This document shows, piece after piece, positions 21,691 through 33,486 of a DNA stretch of 64,000 nucleotides. A program made the translations under genes and the position numbers. Under the pieces are notes generated by a model. It was not told where the DNA came from, did not search any database, and saw only the letters and a list, made by a program, of their open reading frames with translations. This DNA comes from Platerodrilus igneus (taxonomy: Eukaryota; Arthropoda; Insecta; Coleoptera; Lycidae), in NCBI GenBank assembly GCA_036346225.1, contig JARFIW010001111.1, forward strand, positions 682,001 to 746,000, given 5' to 3'. Position 1 is the first letter of the stretch, and every line of letters starts with the position of its first letter.

Positions 21691-22950
21691 CTACCATTGT
21701 CTAAAGTGATTGATTCGGTGTTCCGTAAAATGTGAAATATTGTAAAATCCTTGGGTCACGTCAATGCTATTTTTGGATGTGATTGGTATGGCTTGGCCTA
21801 TTTTTGTGAATGCGTCTATGATTGTTAGATAGTTTTGCGCTTCTACTACTAGAGTATCGGCATGTAGTTTTTGAAATGGTTTGTCGGGTGTTTTGGTTAA
21901 CATTAAGGGTATCTTTGGGGGTTTCCTATCGTATTTCTCTCTGTCACATAGTTCGCATTGGTTAATGAAATCTGTGGTCAAGTCCTTCATGTCTTTAAAA
22001 TAATAACGTCTTATGAGTTGTTTTATTGTTTCATTAATTCCACGATGGTTGGTTTTTCCTTCGTGTTGATTTCTAATTACATCGTTTATTTCGTCAGGGT
22101 CGTCTAGTGTTATTAGTTTTCTAGTACATCTGATGAGTTCAGGTCCAGAGTTATTAAATAGTTTAATGTATAATTCTGAAAATCTTTGGTATAAATGTTC
22201 GGTGTTGAAATATAAATAAAATCGTTTTTTATCGGGGGTGTATTCTTTTAAAATTTTAATTATTTGTTCCTCGTTGTCATCTTTAGTTATTTGAATTTGA
22301 TATATTTTTTTGTTATCTACTTTTGTATATTTTACTGGGTTGGGGTTATTTAAAACTTCGGTTATTATAAATTGGTTAGGTTTCATATCGATTGCTTCGT
22401 TTAAAATTTTAATCGCGTTTTTTGGTTCTTCGTTTTGTGTCGAATGTATTGTGTCGATCTCGTCTGGATCTTCTCTTATTTCTGTTTCGTCTACGTTTCC
22501 TATAATGGATTCCGTTTCTAATGCATTGAGTTGGATTCGGCTTAAAGCGTCTGCGTTGTTGTTATAAATACCTTTTTTATATATAATTTCGTAATCATAC
22601 TCTTCGAGTCTGATTCTCCATCTCTGTAATTTTGAATTCGGTTCTTTCAGTTTGCATAGCCATACTAGTGGTCTATGGTCGGTGTATATGTAAAATTTTC
22701 TTCCGTATAAATAAGGTCTAAAGTATTTTGTTGCCCAAATTATGGCTAATAACTCTTTTTCTATAGTGCTATATTTTTGTTCGGTTTCATTTAGGGTTCT
22801 GGATGCGTAGCTGATAGGTTTATCGCTACCTACTTTTCCTTGGCTCAATACTGCGAATAATGCTACATTCGATGCGTCTGTCGTCAGTATAAATGGTTTT
22901 GTAAAGTCTGGGTATTCTAATACAGGGTGATTCGTTAATATGTTTTAATT
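21691..22950 (-). pseudogene. pol: Gypsy RNase H and integrase N-terminus
   Basis: A 385-codon frame (22848-21691), extended upstream by TKPFILTTDAS in the same frame. RNase H acidic residues: Asp in TTDAS, Glu in IEKELLAI, Asp in YTDHRPLVWL, Asp in NNADALSRI. This is followed by a linker, then the integrase HHCC zinc domain (HEGKTNHRG, CELCDREK) and the first core Asp in KLHADTLVV. The frame ends in HFTEHRINHFRQW, which is out of frame with the true core. Between 22850 and 23010 one or more indels separate it from the RT frame. Confidence 0.92.
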
Positions 22951-23011
22951 TTGTCTACTGCTTTAATAAATTCCGGGTGTGTTCAATTTTGTTTCCTTTT
23001 TAAACAATTTG

Positions 23012-24705
23012 TCAGGGTTTGGTTATCTGAGCGTAACCTTTAATGAATTTGCGGTAGTAACCACTAAGTCCTAGAAATCCTTTAATTTCTTTGTTTGTTT
23101 TTGGCAATGGGTAATTTAGAACTGCATTTGTTTTGTCTGGATTTGGCATTACTCCTTGGGGTGTTATTACATGTCCTAAAAATGATACTTCTTTTTGTAA
23201 AAATTCACTTTTGTCTAATTGTACTTTAAAATGTGCTTGTCTAAGTCTTTCGAATACTTCCTTCAATCTTTCTATGTGTTCTACTAATGATGTGGAATAA
23301 ACTATGATGTCGTCAAGGTATACAAGGCATTTTTCATTGTGTATTCCTCGTAGTATATTGTCCATGACTCTCTGGAAAGTAGCGGGTGCGTTCTTTAATC
23401 CAAATGGCATTCGTTTGTATTCGTAATGTCCTCTAGGTGTGCTGAAGGCTGTTTTTGATATGTCTTTTTCTTCCATCTCTACCTGATGGTATCCTGATGC
23501 TAGGTCTAATGTTGTAAAATATTGGCATTTGCCTAATTTATCTAAAATTTCGGTTATATTTGGTAGTGGATATTTGTCATCTACCGTTTTCTCATTTAAC
23601 TTTCTATAGTCTATTACCATTCTGTACTTTCTCTTTCCGGTTGCGTCTAATTTCTTAGGTACTATTAACACGGGGCTGCTCCATGGTGAATTGGAGTGCT
23701 GGATTATGTCTTGGTCTAATAAGTCTGCTACTTGTCTGTCAGCTTCTTCTTGGCTTGCATGAGGTAGTCTATATGCTTTTGTAAAGATTGGTTTATTGTC
23801 TGTTAGCTCGATGTTATGTTTTACTGTGTTGGTGAATGTCAATGGTATTCCTTCACAATGGAATATGTCTCGGTATTCGAAACATAAGTTTTTAATTGCT
23901 CTTTCTTCTTCTCGATTGATATCGGTATTAAAGCGGATGTTAGTTAAATTTTCTCTTAACATTTCGTCATGTTCCATTGGGTTGTAATTGTTTTCTAAAT
24001 TTTCGTCTATTTCCATTTCGTTAAAATTTAGTTCTTCTATGTTAATTGGGTCTGTCAATGATAATTCTACGGGATAGTCGTTTGAATTTAATATTGTTGT
24101 GGTTGCAAAGTTATCTTTTATTTGAACTAAGGCAGTTGGGGTTTCTACTCCTTGTTGAAAAGTTATATGATTTATTATTCCTAAATTTTTGTTAGATTTT
24201 ACTGGGATTTTTATTTTTCTTTCCGTTCGGGGTTCTATAGTGTATTTTTGTTCAACTTGTGTGTTTTGAAATTTAATTGGGATTTTTCCGTATTTTGTCC
24301 TTAATAAGCGATTTTTAATGTCAATGTTGGCTCCTAATTTTCTTAGAAGGTCCATTCCGATTAATCCGTCATATTTGTCGTTAAATTCGAATACACAAAA
24401 TTTATGTTTCATTTTAACATTAAATGTTCTCGGTAAGGGTATATTTGCTACGAATTGGTGTAGTGTTGTTTGATGGGCTGTTTTGATTTTAAATGGTTCT
24501 CTTTCTACATAATCTAAATAATGTTTTTGTACGGTTCTGGGGCTAATTAATGTTTTAGATGATCCGGTGTCGATTAATAGTTTGAATTTGGCGTGGGGTA
24601 TTTCTATGTATGGTAATACTAAATGATTTATGTTATTTAAGTTTATTAAGTTTGGTTGTCTATAAATGGGTCCATTTGAAAATTTGAGTTCGAGTTTTCT
24701 TCATC
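23012..24705 (-). CDS. pol: Gypsy protease and reverse transcriptase
   Basis: The frame opens at about 24705 inside the gag end, in the -1 frame relative to gag, and runs to the stop at 23012. The retropepsin active site is LLIDTGSSKTLI (about 24560), with the flap-side GLIGMDLLRKLGA near 24345. RT motifs in order: KYRMVIDYRKLN, FTTLDLASGYHQV (first Asp), FGLKNAPATFQ, VYLDDIIVYS (catalytic Asp pair), FLGHVIT. The last residues are GYYRKFIKGYAQITKP, after which a stop arises from an indel; intact relatives continue into RNase H. No ATG is expected, as pol of this group is made by frameshifting. This is the best preserved pol segment in the window. Confidence 0.93.
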
Positions 24706-25761
24706 ATACTCCTCGTAAGTTTCGTATTGTTCGTCACGTTCATAAGTTTCTGCATGGTTTGTTTCATTGTTCGTATGTGTCTCAATGTCATTATTCTGGT
24801 CAGTGTCAGATTTTTCTATTTCTTGATGAAATAATTCTTCCGATGTAAAATTACGTTTCTGATGAGGGTTTGGTCGGATATGTGTTATTTTTGTGTTTTG
24901 TCTGGTGTTACCAGATGAGGTGTCCATTGGTGTTGGTTTGTAATAATTGTTAGGGTTGTTATGAGTATTAGTCATTGGTGTATTTCTATTAGGGTTTGCG
25001 TTGAATGCTGGTCTTGAAAAATTTTTAAATTGATTATTAAAATTGGTATTGTTAAAACTTGGGTTGTTACTTCGCGGTTGATTTGTTTGTGCGTTAAAGG
25101 GTGTGAATTTTTGTTGAGGGATTGTTTGTCTTGTAGCTTGTATAGTTTTTGTTGGTAAATAACTTTTATTTGCGTTGGGATTGTATAGTCTGTTGCGGTA
25201 ATACATTACATTTTCTTCTTCTATTACTAGGCTTATAGCTTTTTCTAGATTTTGGGGTCGTTGGAATCTGATTTTATCCGATAGTCGTTCTGGTAAAGCG
25301 TTTATATATGTGTCTAGTGCCATTTCGTCATACATTTTTGTTTTTAAATGTCTAACGTTTTGATCGGGTTCTTCGATTTTTAGTTTGGTTAAAATTGAAC
25401 TTCTCACGTCTTGGCATTTCATTCCGAATTGGTAGGGGGATTGATTGTGTTCCATTCTAAGGTTTATTAGATCTCGTACCAGGCATTTTATATTACGTTG
25501 GTCTCCAAAATATGCAATTAGTAGCTGTTTAAACTGGTCCCATTCCGATAAATCGTCCCTACTGGCGATTAAGGTTAGTGCCCTTCCGGCTAGTTTACTT
25601 ATTACTAAGCGTATAAGCAATGAATTTCTTGCGTCATCTCCGGGTTTGTAAAAGGTTTTTAGGAACATTTCACATGCTCCAATGAAATTCGAGAGATGGG
25701 CCTGGGTGCCATCGAACGTCTGAATTGTCTCTAAATAGAGACGTAGGTCTGTGTTACTCAT
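24646..25761 (-). CDS. gag: Gypsy gag
   Basis: Intact 371-codon frame starting MSNTDLRLYLETIQTFDGTQ, the usual start of errantivirus-type gag. A capsid-like helical region follows (residues about 20-200, with WDQFKQLLIAYFGDQRNIKCL and MALDTYINALPERLSDKIRF). The C-terminal third is very rich in Asn, Gln and Pro, with no CCHC zinc knuckle, and ends in an acidic tail. Gag assembles the particle and binds the RNA. The last 60 bases overlap the pol frame. Confidence 0.92.
   Translation of the reverse strand: MSNTDLRLYLETIQTFDGTQAHLSNFIGACEMFLKTFYKPGDDARNSLLIRLVISKLAGRALTLIASRDDLSEWDQFKQLLIAYFGDQRNIKCLVRDLINLRMEHNQSPYQFGMKCQDVRSSILTKLKIEEPDQNVRHLKTKMYDEMALDTYINALPERLSDKIRFQRPQNLEKAISLVIEEENVMYYRNRLYNPNANKSYLPTKTIQATRQTIPQQKFTPFNAQTNQPRSNNPSFNNTNFNNQFKNFSRPAFNANPNRNTPMTNTHNNPNNYYKPTPMDTSSGNTRQNTKITHIRPNPHQKRNFTSEELFHQEIEKSDTDQNNDIETHTNNETNHAETYERDEQYETYEEYDEENSNSNFQMDPFIDNQT
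24679..24685 (-). promoter_or_regulatory. Candidate -1 frameshift site at gag-pol overlap
   Basis: On the - strand the heptamer A AAT TTT (X XXY YYZ in the gag frame) lies inside the 60-base gag-pol overlap, after the last stop of the pol frame and before the gag stop. A -1 shift here would join the two frames. No downstream pseudoknot was modelled. Confidence 0.55.
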
Positions 25762-25829
25762 GTTGGTTATGGGTTGTTTTCGATTTTTGGAAATTTCAAA
25801 AAAAAATTATTATTTTTTTTTTTTTTTTG

Positions 25830-26300
25830 AATTAAGTTTTATTTCGCTATTTGTATGGTTACTTTTGCTTCGGATTTATTAATTTTCCGTTTGGGTTGTG
25901 AAATTTCAAATTTTGTAAAAATTGGGGTTAATTTTCTATTTGTAACGTTAATTATGCTTTGGATGTATTAGTTTTTCTTTTGGATGAAATAATTTCGAAT
26001 TTTGTAAAAATTGGGGTTGGTTTTGCTTTTTTGTGACGTTAACTTTGCTTTGGTTTTATTAATTTTCCTTTTAGATTAAATAATTTTGAATTTTGTAAAA
26101 ATTGGGGATGGTTTTGCTATTTGTGATGTTAACTTTGCTTTGGTTTTATTAATTTTCCTTTTAGATTGAATAATTTTGAATTTTGTAAAATTGGGGATGG
26201 TTTTGCTTTTTATGACGTTATTTTTGATTTGAATTTGTTAATTTTCAGTTTGGATTGGGTGGATAAAAATTTGGTAAAAAAATTGAGATTAATTTCGTAC
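25830..26300 (-). repeat. 90-bp tandem repeats in gypsy leader
   Basis: Five diverged units of about 90 bp, marked by AATTTTGTAAAAATTGGGG at about 25908, 25998, 26089, 26178 and a weaker 26268. They lie between PBS and gag, where the Drosophila gypsy insulator sits; the sequence itself is not the Su(Hw) site. Confidence 0.85.
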
Positions 26301-27953
26301 TTGTAATATTAATTTTTGGTTTGGATTTGTTATTATTGCGTCGAGTTATTTTTAAAATCGTAGTCGTTGTTTATTTATATTTAATTACACAATGCGATGA
26401 TGTACTTGTGAGATTTATTTCAATAATGTTAGATTAATTACCGTAGTCTTAGATTTGCCGGTTTTTTAATGCAGCTTTTAATTTATCTTTCTTAAGGAAT
26501 CTGAAATGGATGGGTTTGTTCTCGCTTAGCGCTGTTTTACTTCAATTCTTTTAACTCGTAATTGATAATCTTTCCGTGGGTTTATCTGAGTTGCGTAATT
26601 ATGACCTGAGGTTACTTACTTTTATTGTTGAAATTGAATACTTAAGTTGTAATCGTACGTCGAGGTAATTGCACTTTTCAGGTGTTAGTTTATAGAATTA
26701 GATAATTGACTTTCCGTACTCGCTAATGTAAAGTGTTATGTCTGTTTTATTTTTAGATCTCTCGGTACTGCTTGACTTGTAATTGAACTCTTCGTTATGT
26801 GCGTTTTCAGGTTTACAATTATGAGTGTATGATAACGTTTTAGCGTTTTAATTAAAGATTCTTATGATGACCGTTTTACTGCACTTTATAATGCTGATTA
26901 ATTAATTGAAAAACGTTTAGAGTTTATTGCAATTGTACACGCTTTTATTAATATAGAAATTGCGTCGATTTTATTATTCCGTGATAGATTTAGTACTTAT
27001 GATGCAAATTGCTTTAGTACTGAAAGTTCCTGAAAGCTATTTCTTTAGTACTGTGCAAGAATTCTGAAAGCGATTTTCTCTGAGTTTTAACTGTATAATA
27101 AGGAATGCTTTCTTCGCGTATTTATCTTACAGTGGTTTTAGGTTACCGTGGTTTTTAGTTAATGCAGAGTTCCTGCTGTGATTTATAGAGGTCAATGGTT
27201 TAATAATTGTTCCGTGATTGCTTAAAGGATTAAATTGCGTTCTGTACAGTTTGTTCGAATTAGCTTTAGCTTTGAAATTAATTTCGCGTTAGTTTACCGG
27301 TTTATAAACGTGGGTTTGAATCGCGGTGGTTGATGTTTCTTATTTTTGGTGTTTAGTGAATGTGCGCCCGTTATTTTTGGATTATTTTGAGTTTGTTTTT
27401 AATTATGGTAAGAATCTCTTAATATTAATTCTCATTTACTTTTAAAGAAAATCTCTTTTAAATTCAATTCTTATTTATTTTAAGAAAATCTCTTTGTAAA
27501 TAATCAATTCTCATTTGCTTTTTAAAGAAAAATATTTCTTTAACATTCAAGTTTCATAAAATGTTTTATAGTCTCGTTTTGAAAATAATTCACTTTGAAC
27601 TATTTTCAAGAAAATATTCATAAAATACAATTCATAAACAGTAATTATAAATGGTACTCAATAGTTATAATACTAGCATATATCAATTTGGTTTTTGGTT
27701 TGAAATAAAAAGGTTATGGAAATGAACTTACATTAATTTCATCTGTTTCTTTGGTGGGTTCGATCGATTCTGTATCTTGTCCACCTTGGTTTGATTGTTG
27801 GCCTTAGACGATTCTTGTTCCTTGTCCAACTTGGTTTGTTGCTGGATTCAGACTATGCTTGTTCTTCCTCCAACTTGGTTTGGGTTCTGCCAAAATTTCG
27901 AATAAAATTCTTGGTCACCAATCTTCCGATTTTTGGATTTTCAGTGCCCTTTG
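26301..27953 (-). other. Rest of gypsy leader, non-coding
   Basis: AT-rich untranslated leader of the gypsy element. Near the 5' LTR (27775-27890) there is a short imperfect repeat built on TTGTCCAACTTGGTTTG in about three copies. No gene is seen; the 78-codon + strand frame at 27791 is a shadow. Confidence 0.6.
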
Positions 27954-27974
27954 GACATCCGTTACGACTGCGCC
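27954..27974 (-). promoter_or_regulatory. Gypsy primer-binding site
   Basis: On the - strand (T)GGCGCAGTCGTAACGGATG starts at the end of the 5' LTR, sharing its last T. GGCGCAGTCG matches the tRNA-Ser type PBS known for 17.6 and 297. Confidence 0.75.
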
Positions 27975-28494
27975 AGTTAAAGTTCGGGCCTTTGGAGCTG
28001 GTTTTTAAAAACACTTTGAAACTTTAACAATATTTTATTAGTTAAAATTTGGATAACTTGTACATAATACTAAAATTAATTATTGTACAGGTGAGTAGCT
28101 CAAACAACGAAGTATGGAGTTTGGAGACTGACTGCCGGGCATTGAGCTCCCGGGCCTTTATAATAACCTGCCCCTCACACGGCTGTGAGAACTTGCAGAT
28201 CTCATGTCTGCATTTCTCTTTAATTGTACACTTTAATACAATGTAACAACTTAATTCTAAGTAATTGCGGTCTGTTGACCGCCTGTGACCTGCCACCTGC
28301 AGTATCACTGCCCTCACGGATGCACAGCTGCATTCCGTTCTCATGAACTGTCGATAACCTCTCTGGGTTATCCTTGTGTTACAATGTTGCATTGAACTTA
28401 TACTTTTACTTAATAATTTCTAATAATTCCTATTAGATTCAATATATCAATATATATATATATATATATATATGTAATTGGGGGATACATAACT
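27975..28494 (-). repeat. 5' LTR of gypsy element
   Basis: 520 bp, nearly identical to 19481-19993; the main difference is a longer TA run (28450-28472). Confidence 0.97.
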
Positions 28495-29740
28495 TGCGTT
28501 ACCTGGAAAAACTTGAAGATTCCATCTCTGTTGACGATGTATTATGTTCCTGAACCCTCGGTCTCGTAGTTATGCGCTGCTTGCCGCCTCCAGCTATTTA
28601 TAGATGAACACCATCTACGTTGCGCTGCATGCTACTCATTCAAGGTCCATCTCAATAACCAAATCCAAGTATAGTACACTTGTTATTATTGCAGAATTTA
28701 ATTTACTTTACGTTACGAGCTTGTTACAGTATACGTTGTACCTTAGTTAAATATAAATAAACTCGACACTATCCGCGTTCAAAGTATAAGGTTACAACCA
28801 TCTAACACTGTACTATTTAATTTATAAATTTTAATACTTACAATCTCGTTAGTAGATTTTTGTACGTCGTAAGCGATGCAAATTAAAGAAGTCAAAGAGA
28901 GCCTTAATAACTCCCCTTTCATATTTATAGGATTCAAAATGTAACCTCTCCGAACCCTCTTAACGCGAAATATTTAATCGAACTAACTCTTTCTTCAAAT
29001 TTTGTATAACCGTTTTCAAGCTCCCCGAAATTTAGCTCGTCGCTACGCTATTTTCCGACAAACCCGCATTCATCTGTCCCGTGCTCGTCTGTTGTACAAC
29101 TAACTATTTAGACCAATGATACCTTTCAGTGACGTCTTGAAACCCCACCTGTATTAGCTCTATTCCTCTCTTATGCATATTAGATGTTTCCTTTTAACCT
29201 TGTTTGAGTGGTGGAAAATCGATTTTACTGTCCGCGTGCTATCTACCCCACGTGGAGTTGTATACGTGCTTTGCGACTGTCGGTTGACCAATATTCTTTG
29301 AAACTTGCTCGTTATCTACAAAAATAAGGGGAACATGACCTTTCCAAAACATGCAGATGTTCAATTAACGATCGTTTTAAAATAACATTTTTAGGAGTTT
29401 GCGTTTCAAGGTATTTCATATATTCGATGTCTGTTTGTTTGTTAGTAAAACGTTTCGCTTTGGAATTATCGATTTTTCACGCTTTTATGCGTTTTCTGAC
29501 GTTATAACCCTTTGAATTAAACTAAATTAAATTAAATAATGATTTCTATTAGCTTCTACAATTTATTTTCTTTACGAACCTATAATTTTTAATCCCTAAT
29601 TATAAAATTCTGTTAATACTCGATACTTTAAATTAAATAAATGAAATAACTTTCGCACGTAAATTATGGTTGTTTCCTCTATACAGGGTGTTTGAAATTG
29701 CATTGTTTATACCCAAATTTAACCCTTTAAATCCACTACA

Positions 29741-29750
29741 TAATCCCCCT
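29741..29750 (-). promoter_or_regulatory. Polypurine tract of the long-LTR element
   Basis: On the - strand AGGGGGATTA directly precedes the 3' LTR start TGTAGTGG. Confidence 0.65.
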
Positions 29751-29769
29751 ATATCAATTCTAAGGAAAC

Positions 29770-30448
29770 TACTCCATGTTTTCTGAATTTAAATATGTAC
29801 ACTCTAATCTAATCTTATATGCTATTTCTATACACCTATCTACTCACCTAACACTACCTATACCTATTTATTCAACCTATCATTACTTATCTCCCTATTT
29901 CTATCCCTATCTCTACTTATTTCTATCTATCTACACCTATCTTTATTTCTAATTACCTATTCACACCTATCACTACCTTTTACCTAACTATTTCTATCTA
30001 TTACTAACTCTTCACCCTCTTATTTTATTTTATTTTCTCCTTTTATTTCACCCTTTCGTCCTTTATTGACTCTTTAAGTACCTCTTTTGTAGTTTTCTCT
30101 TTATCTTCACTTTTCATACTTTTAACCCTACCTACTATTACTATCTATTCTTATCCTAACTATACATACCTAATTCTATATCTGCATCTAACTATCTCCT
30201 ATATTTATCCTATACCTAGTTTTATTTTTATCAACACTTACTTCTACTATTCTATATATACCTATTCTATCCCTATCTATTTAAATTTTACTCTATTATA
30301 CACCTATCCCTACTTTTCTATTATACACCTATCCCTATTTGTCCTATTTCTACTTCTACTTTTCTATATACCTATTTCTACCTCTAACTATTCAACTTCT
30401 ACACTACCATTCACCTATCTCTATATTTTATTCATTAAGCTTCATCTC
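29770..30448 (-). repeat. Long pyrimidine/purine-rich tract
   Basis: About 680 bp built from loose CTAT, CTACC and CTATTTCTA units on the + strand, purine-rich on the - strand. It lies between the protease frame and the 3' LTR, where RT, RNase H and integrase would normally be. Confidence 0.8.
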
Positions 30449-31550
30449 TTATTTAAATCTGACTCTTTTCTTGACCCTCCATGTCTTTCTTCTCACCATC
30501 CTAATACTCTTCATCCCTATTTTTCCTCCTTCTCTTTCTATACTTATCATCCCTGTTACTTCACATAAAATAAACTTATCCCTATTATTCTGACTCTTAA
30601 ATATTTCTTCTTCTTCTTCAGTCTCTACACTTTTCTGTTTCTCATTTATTATAATCTCCTTTTCTGCGGACAAACCAAACGATACTACCTCAACATCTTT
30701 ATATTTCCCCTCTATACAAAACTTTTCATCTTCTCTAGACCCTTCATGTACAATATTCCTCTCATAAAAATCTTTTAAATTCAAATTACCAAAATTATCT
30801 TTGCCCCTTAACTCACTTATGCCTACCTTTACCTCTTGTGTGTCACATAATGCTGTTTTGACTTCTACCTTTCTTAATTCTGATTCGTTATCCACTATTA
30901 ATGCTGCGCTTGACTCTACCTCTATTTGTTCAGCCTCTTCTTTCACTACCAATTGTACCTCATCTAACTTTTCCTCATTATATTCACCTGAGTCGATCTC
31001 TTTCACTTCTTCATCATCTCCCTCTGTACTATTAATACATAACCCCATGTCATCTTCTGTGACATCATAACTTGCCTTCCAGGGCAATATCCTATCCCCT
31101 ATCCTAACTATTTTCTTCTCCATATCTATTATAACCCCTAACTTCATCATGCAATCGACCCCTAATATCCCTTTAAACTTTAACTCAGGTACAATTATAA
31201 ATTCTTGTTCACAGCTTACTGAACCTAACTCTACTTTCAAAATAACCACGCTATTCACAATAGCAAATCGTTTTTTATTCGGCGCAACCAGGTGACTTCT
31301 TTTTATTGGCATTATCCTGTCACACATTTATCTTTAATTTCATTGACGAATTCCTCCGATACTAAACTCGCCTCAGCTCCTGAATCTAATAATGCTCCTA
31401 AATTTTTCTCAAAAATTTTAATCTCAATTATGGGCAAACAAAATTTTTCTATAATTTCTGGCTCAATTTCTTCCTCTATTTTTAAAAATTTCCTAGGATG
31501 TTCGTATTTGTACACAGTGATGTCTAGTGGTTTGTCCTGCTCTAAAAATC
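30449..31550 (-). pseudogene. Retroelement aspartic protease with acidic tail
   Basis: Two overlapping frames. 31515-31312 (opening near 31550) has IIEIKIFEKNLGALLDSGAEASLV, the retropepsin active site. After a one-base shift near 31320, frame 31327-30449 has FIIVPELKFKGILGVDCMMKLG, the second protease motif. A 180-residue acidic, Glu-rich region and a basic end (RRKTWRVKKRVRFK) follow. In gypsy elements such a linker leads into RT, but here the frame simply stops. The frame begins -1 relative to gag at a run of five T beside the gag stop (31542-31550), a plausible shift point. Confidence 0.8.
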
Positions 31551-31776
31551 CTCTCCAGGTCTGGTCTCCCTACTCGGTCTTGGTCTTGCTGTCACTTCTG
31601 CGTATGTCCTTGGCGTCTCAACTGTGTCCGTGTTGTTACCTTTCCGGTTTGTAGTTGAAGTCCCCTTTATGTCCGGTGCACTGTTTTGTCTCGTTGGTTC
31701 CGTTCTAGGTGCAGTTCCACTACCTACACTGTTGCTCCTATAAAACGTGCGTCGCGGTTCCCAATTCTGTCTCTGG
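31542..31776 (-). pseudogene. C-terminal part of long-LTR element gag
   Basis: On the - strand from 31776 the gag frame resumes after the nested element: RQNWEPRRTFYRSNS, then a Ser/Thr/Pro-rich tail, ending at a TAG at 31542-31544. The frame agrees with the N-terminal gag part at 37501 when the nested element and one copy of its CTGG duplication are ignored. Confidence 0.75.
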
Positions 31777-33486
31777 TGAAACGCTTTTACTTTACAAAAG
31801 ACTTAAACGTCTTTTTGTTCTGTTATACTGCAAGCACCACCGAAACGTTATTTCTTTTACATTAAGGCGCTAGTGCACCAAAAGTCTTACGACATAGCTA
31901 GGGGTCTATTCCTGGGTGGAGCAATAAGAAGTGGGGAGTCAAATTCTGTTTGCAAACCAAAGCCAAACTAAATCAAATAGGCGCCACCATGTCCTGAGAT
32001 AATTACGATAATTGCAAAGCACAGTTCTAAGGGCGGACGTGGAAACCCAAAGATAAAATGATCACCCTCGTTAACAAAAACCTGTCTTAACAAAATAAGA
32101 CGCAGCTCCTGTAAGAAATTGCAAAGATTAAATAAATAAAAAAGTAGAACACCATTTGTGTCCTATAAAAGTATATAAAAATAAAAAAATGTATATCCAA
32201 TATGGTATTGGCACAACATTATTACTCAAGAATTCTACCTGTTTGTGTATTTAGATTTGATCGCATTTGACCAAAATACAAGTCTTAAATTTGAACTAAT
32301 TGTTTACTAAAAAAACTCTTTTAAAATATCGGAACTTGTAACAAGAAAAAAATTGTCATTATCAACTACATCAAAGTTAAAGTTTTGACTTTTTTTAAAA
32401 CAACCAACTATACTTTAAACATGAACCTGTTATAAATATTAAAGTGATAATAATTTGTAACCATAACACCCTGAATTACGTTCTAACCTGGGCAGATCTT
32501 TTCAGGTAGATTACAATTACTAGAATCTTACATAACGTGGATTTGAACTTTTATATTTACGTTTAATAATTTATGTATAGATAAAAGCTGATCACAAAAA
32601 TAGGAATGTTTTGTTTAAATTCCATTACAGCTGCACAAAGCATCTGCTTTCAAGACAACATCTGTCAACTGTGCAAAACAAAAAAATATGACGTCGAAAA
32701 CATACGTTGAAATTATCGAAGGTTTATATGGAACAAAGCTTGTTATTATAGAAAGCTAATCTGACAAAATTTTGTTCTACGGCTTATAAAACCAGTTCAA
32801 CAATAATTGAAATTCACACAATTTACATGTTGTAAACATAATAGCAAGTTTACGTGCTCTAACCTTTAAAACACATGCATGAAATATCTTATAACTAATA
32901 ACGAACCAAAACTGCTTTTGTTGCTTCACGATAAATTGAGATAGAAATTTTGTTCTTCAAACAAAGTTACCAGCCATTCTAATTAGATACGACTGCATCC
33001 AAATTAACATCCATAATTCCTTACTAGACAAATTTCTTATTAGACAAATTTCAAATCGACTGTTCCTAAATAACGGTAATTCTAAATTTTTGGATCCTAC
33101 ATGCCGAATTCTACATGTTTCATTCTACGTGTCGCGCTAAATAAATTAATTCAAATTAAATTAGTTTGTAAAATATATACTTTACCAACGGTTAGTAGAA
33201 GATATCCCAATAGTTAATAATTGATGCGAAGGTTGCCAGCCTCTAGCCGAAAATACATCTTAATAAAGCTGTTGCCAGCGGCCGACTAACTTGTCGAAAC
33301 TAGAACCGAGTGGTCGGGACGTTAGAGGCGTGGAATACGAAATAAACAACTAGAGATGTGCTTGGAAATAGCTTTATGTGACACAGATATATTAATATAA
33401 GTAGATCAATAAGGAACAATGCACGCCCAGCGCATTATTTTTGTAATTCAATGCAAATAATTATTACTGAAAATAAAAATGTTACA
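31777..33486 (-). repeat. 3' LTR of nested element
   Basis: 1,710 bp. Positions 31980-33486 match 35995-37496; the outer 203 bp (31777-31979) do not match the other LTR apart from the first TGAAACG. Confidence 0.88.

Larger units (their letters stand above)
19481..28494 (-). mobile_element. Errantivirus-type Ty3/gypsy element with env remnant
   Basis: 9,014 bp on the - strand. LTRs 19481-19993 and 27975-28494 have the AGTTA...TAACT ends of Drosophila gypsy-type errantiviruses, a 4-bp target duplication TGCG (19477-19480 and 28495-28498, alternating pyrimidine-purine as in the gypsy group), and a PBS GGCGCAGTCG. Order on the - strand: 5' LTR, 2.2-kb leader with 90-bp repeats, gag, pol (protease, RT, RNase H, integrase), env remnant, 3' LTR. 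The LTRs differ only in run lengths and about one base, so the insertion is very recent. Nevertheless pol has several one-base shifts (near 22850-23010 and 21670-21710) and env is truncated, with a stop before its membrane anchor. Confidence 0.95.
18735..29740 (-). repeat. 3' LTR of long-LTR element, split by gypsy insertion
   Basis: Segments 18735-19480 and 28499-29740 are collinear with 38915-40898. The break is at the TGCG target duplication of the gypsy element. It contains TATACAGGGTGTTTGAAATTG near 29690, shared with the LTRs at 40850, 48620 (complement) and 60630. Confidence 0.95.
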
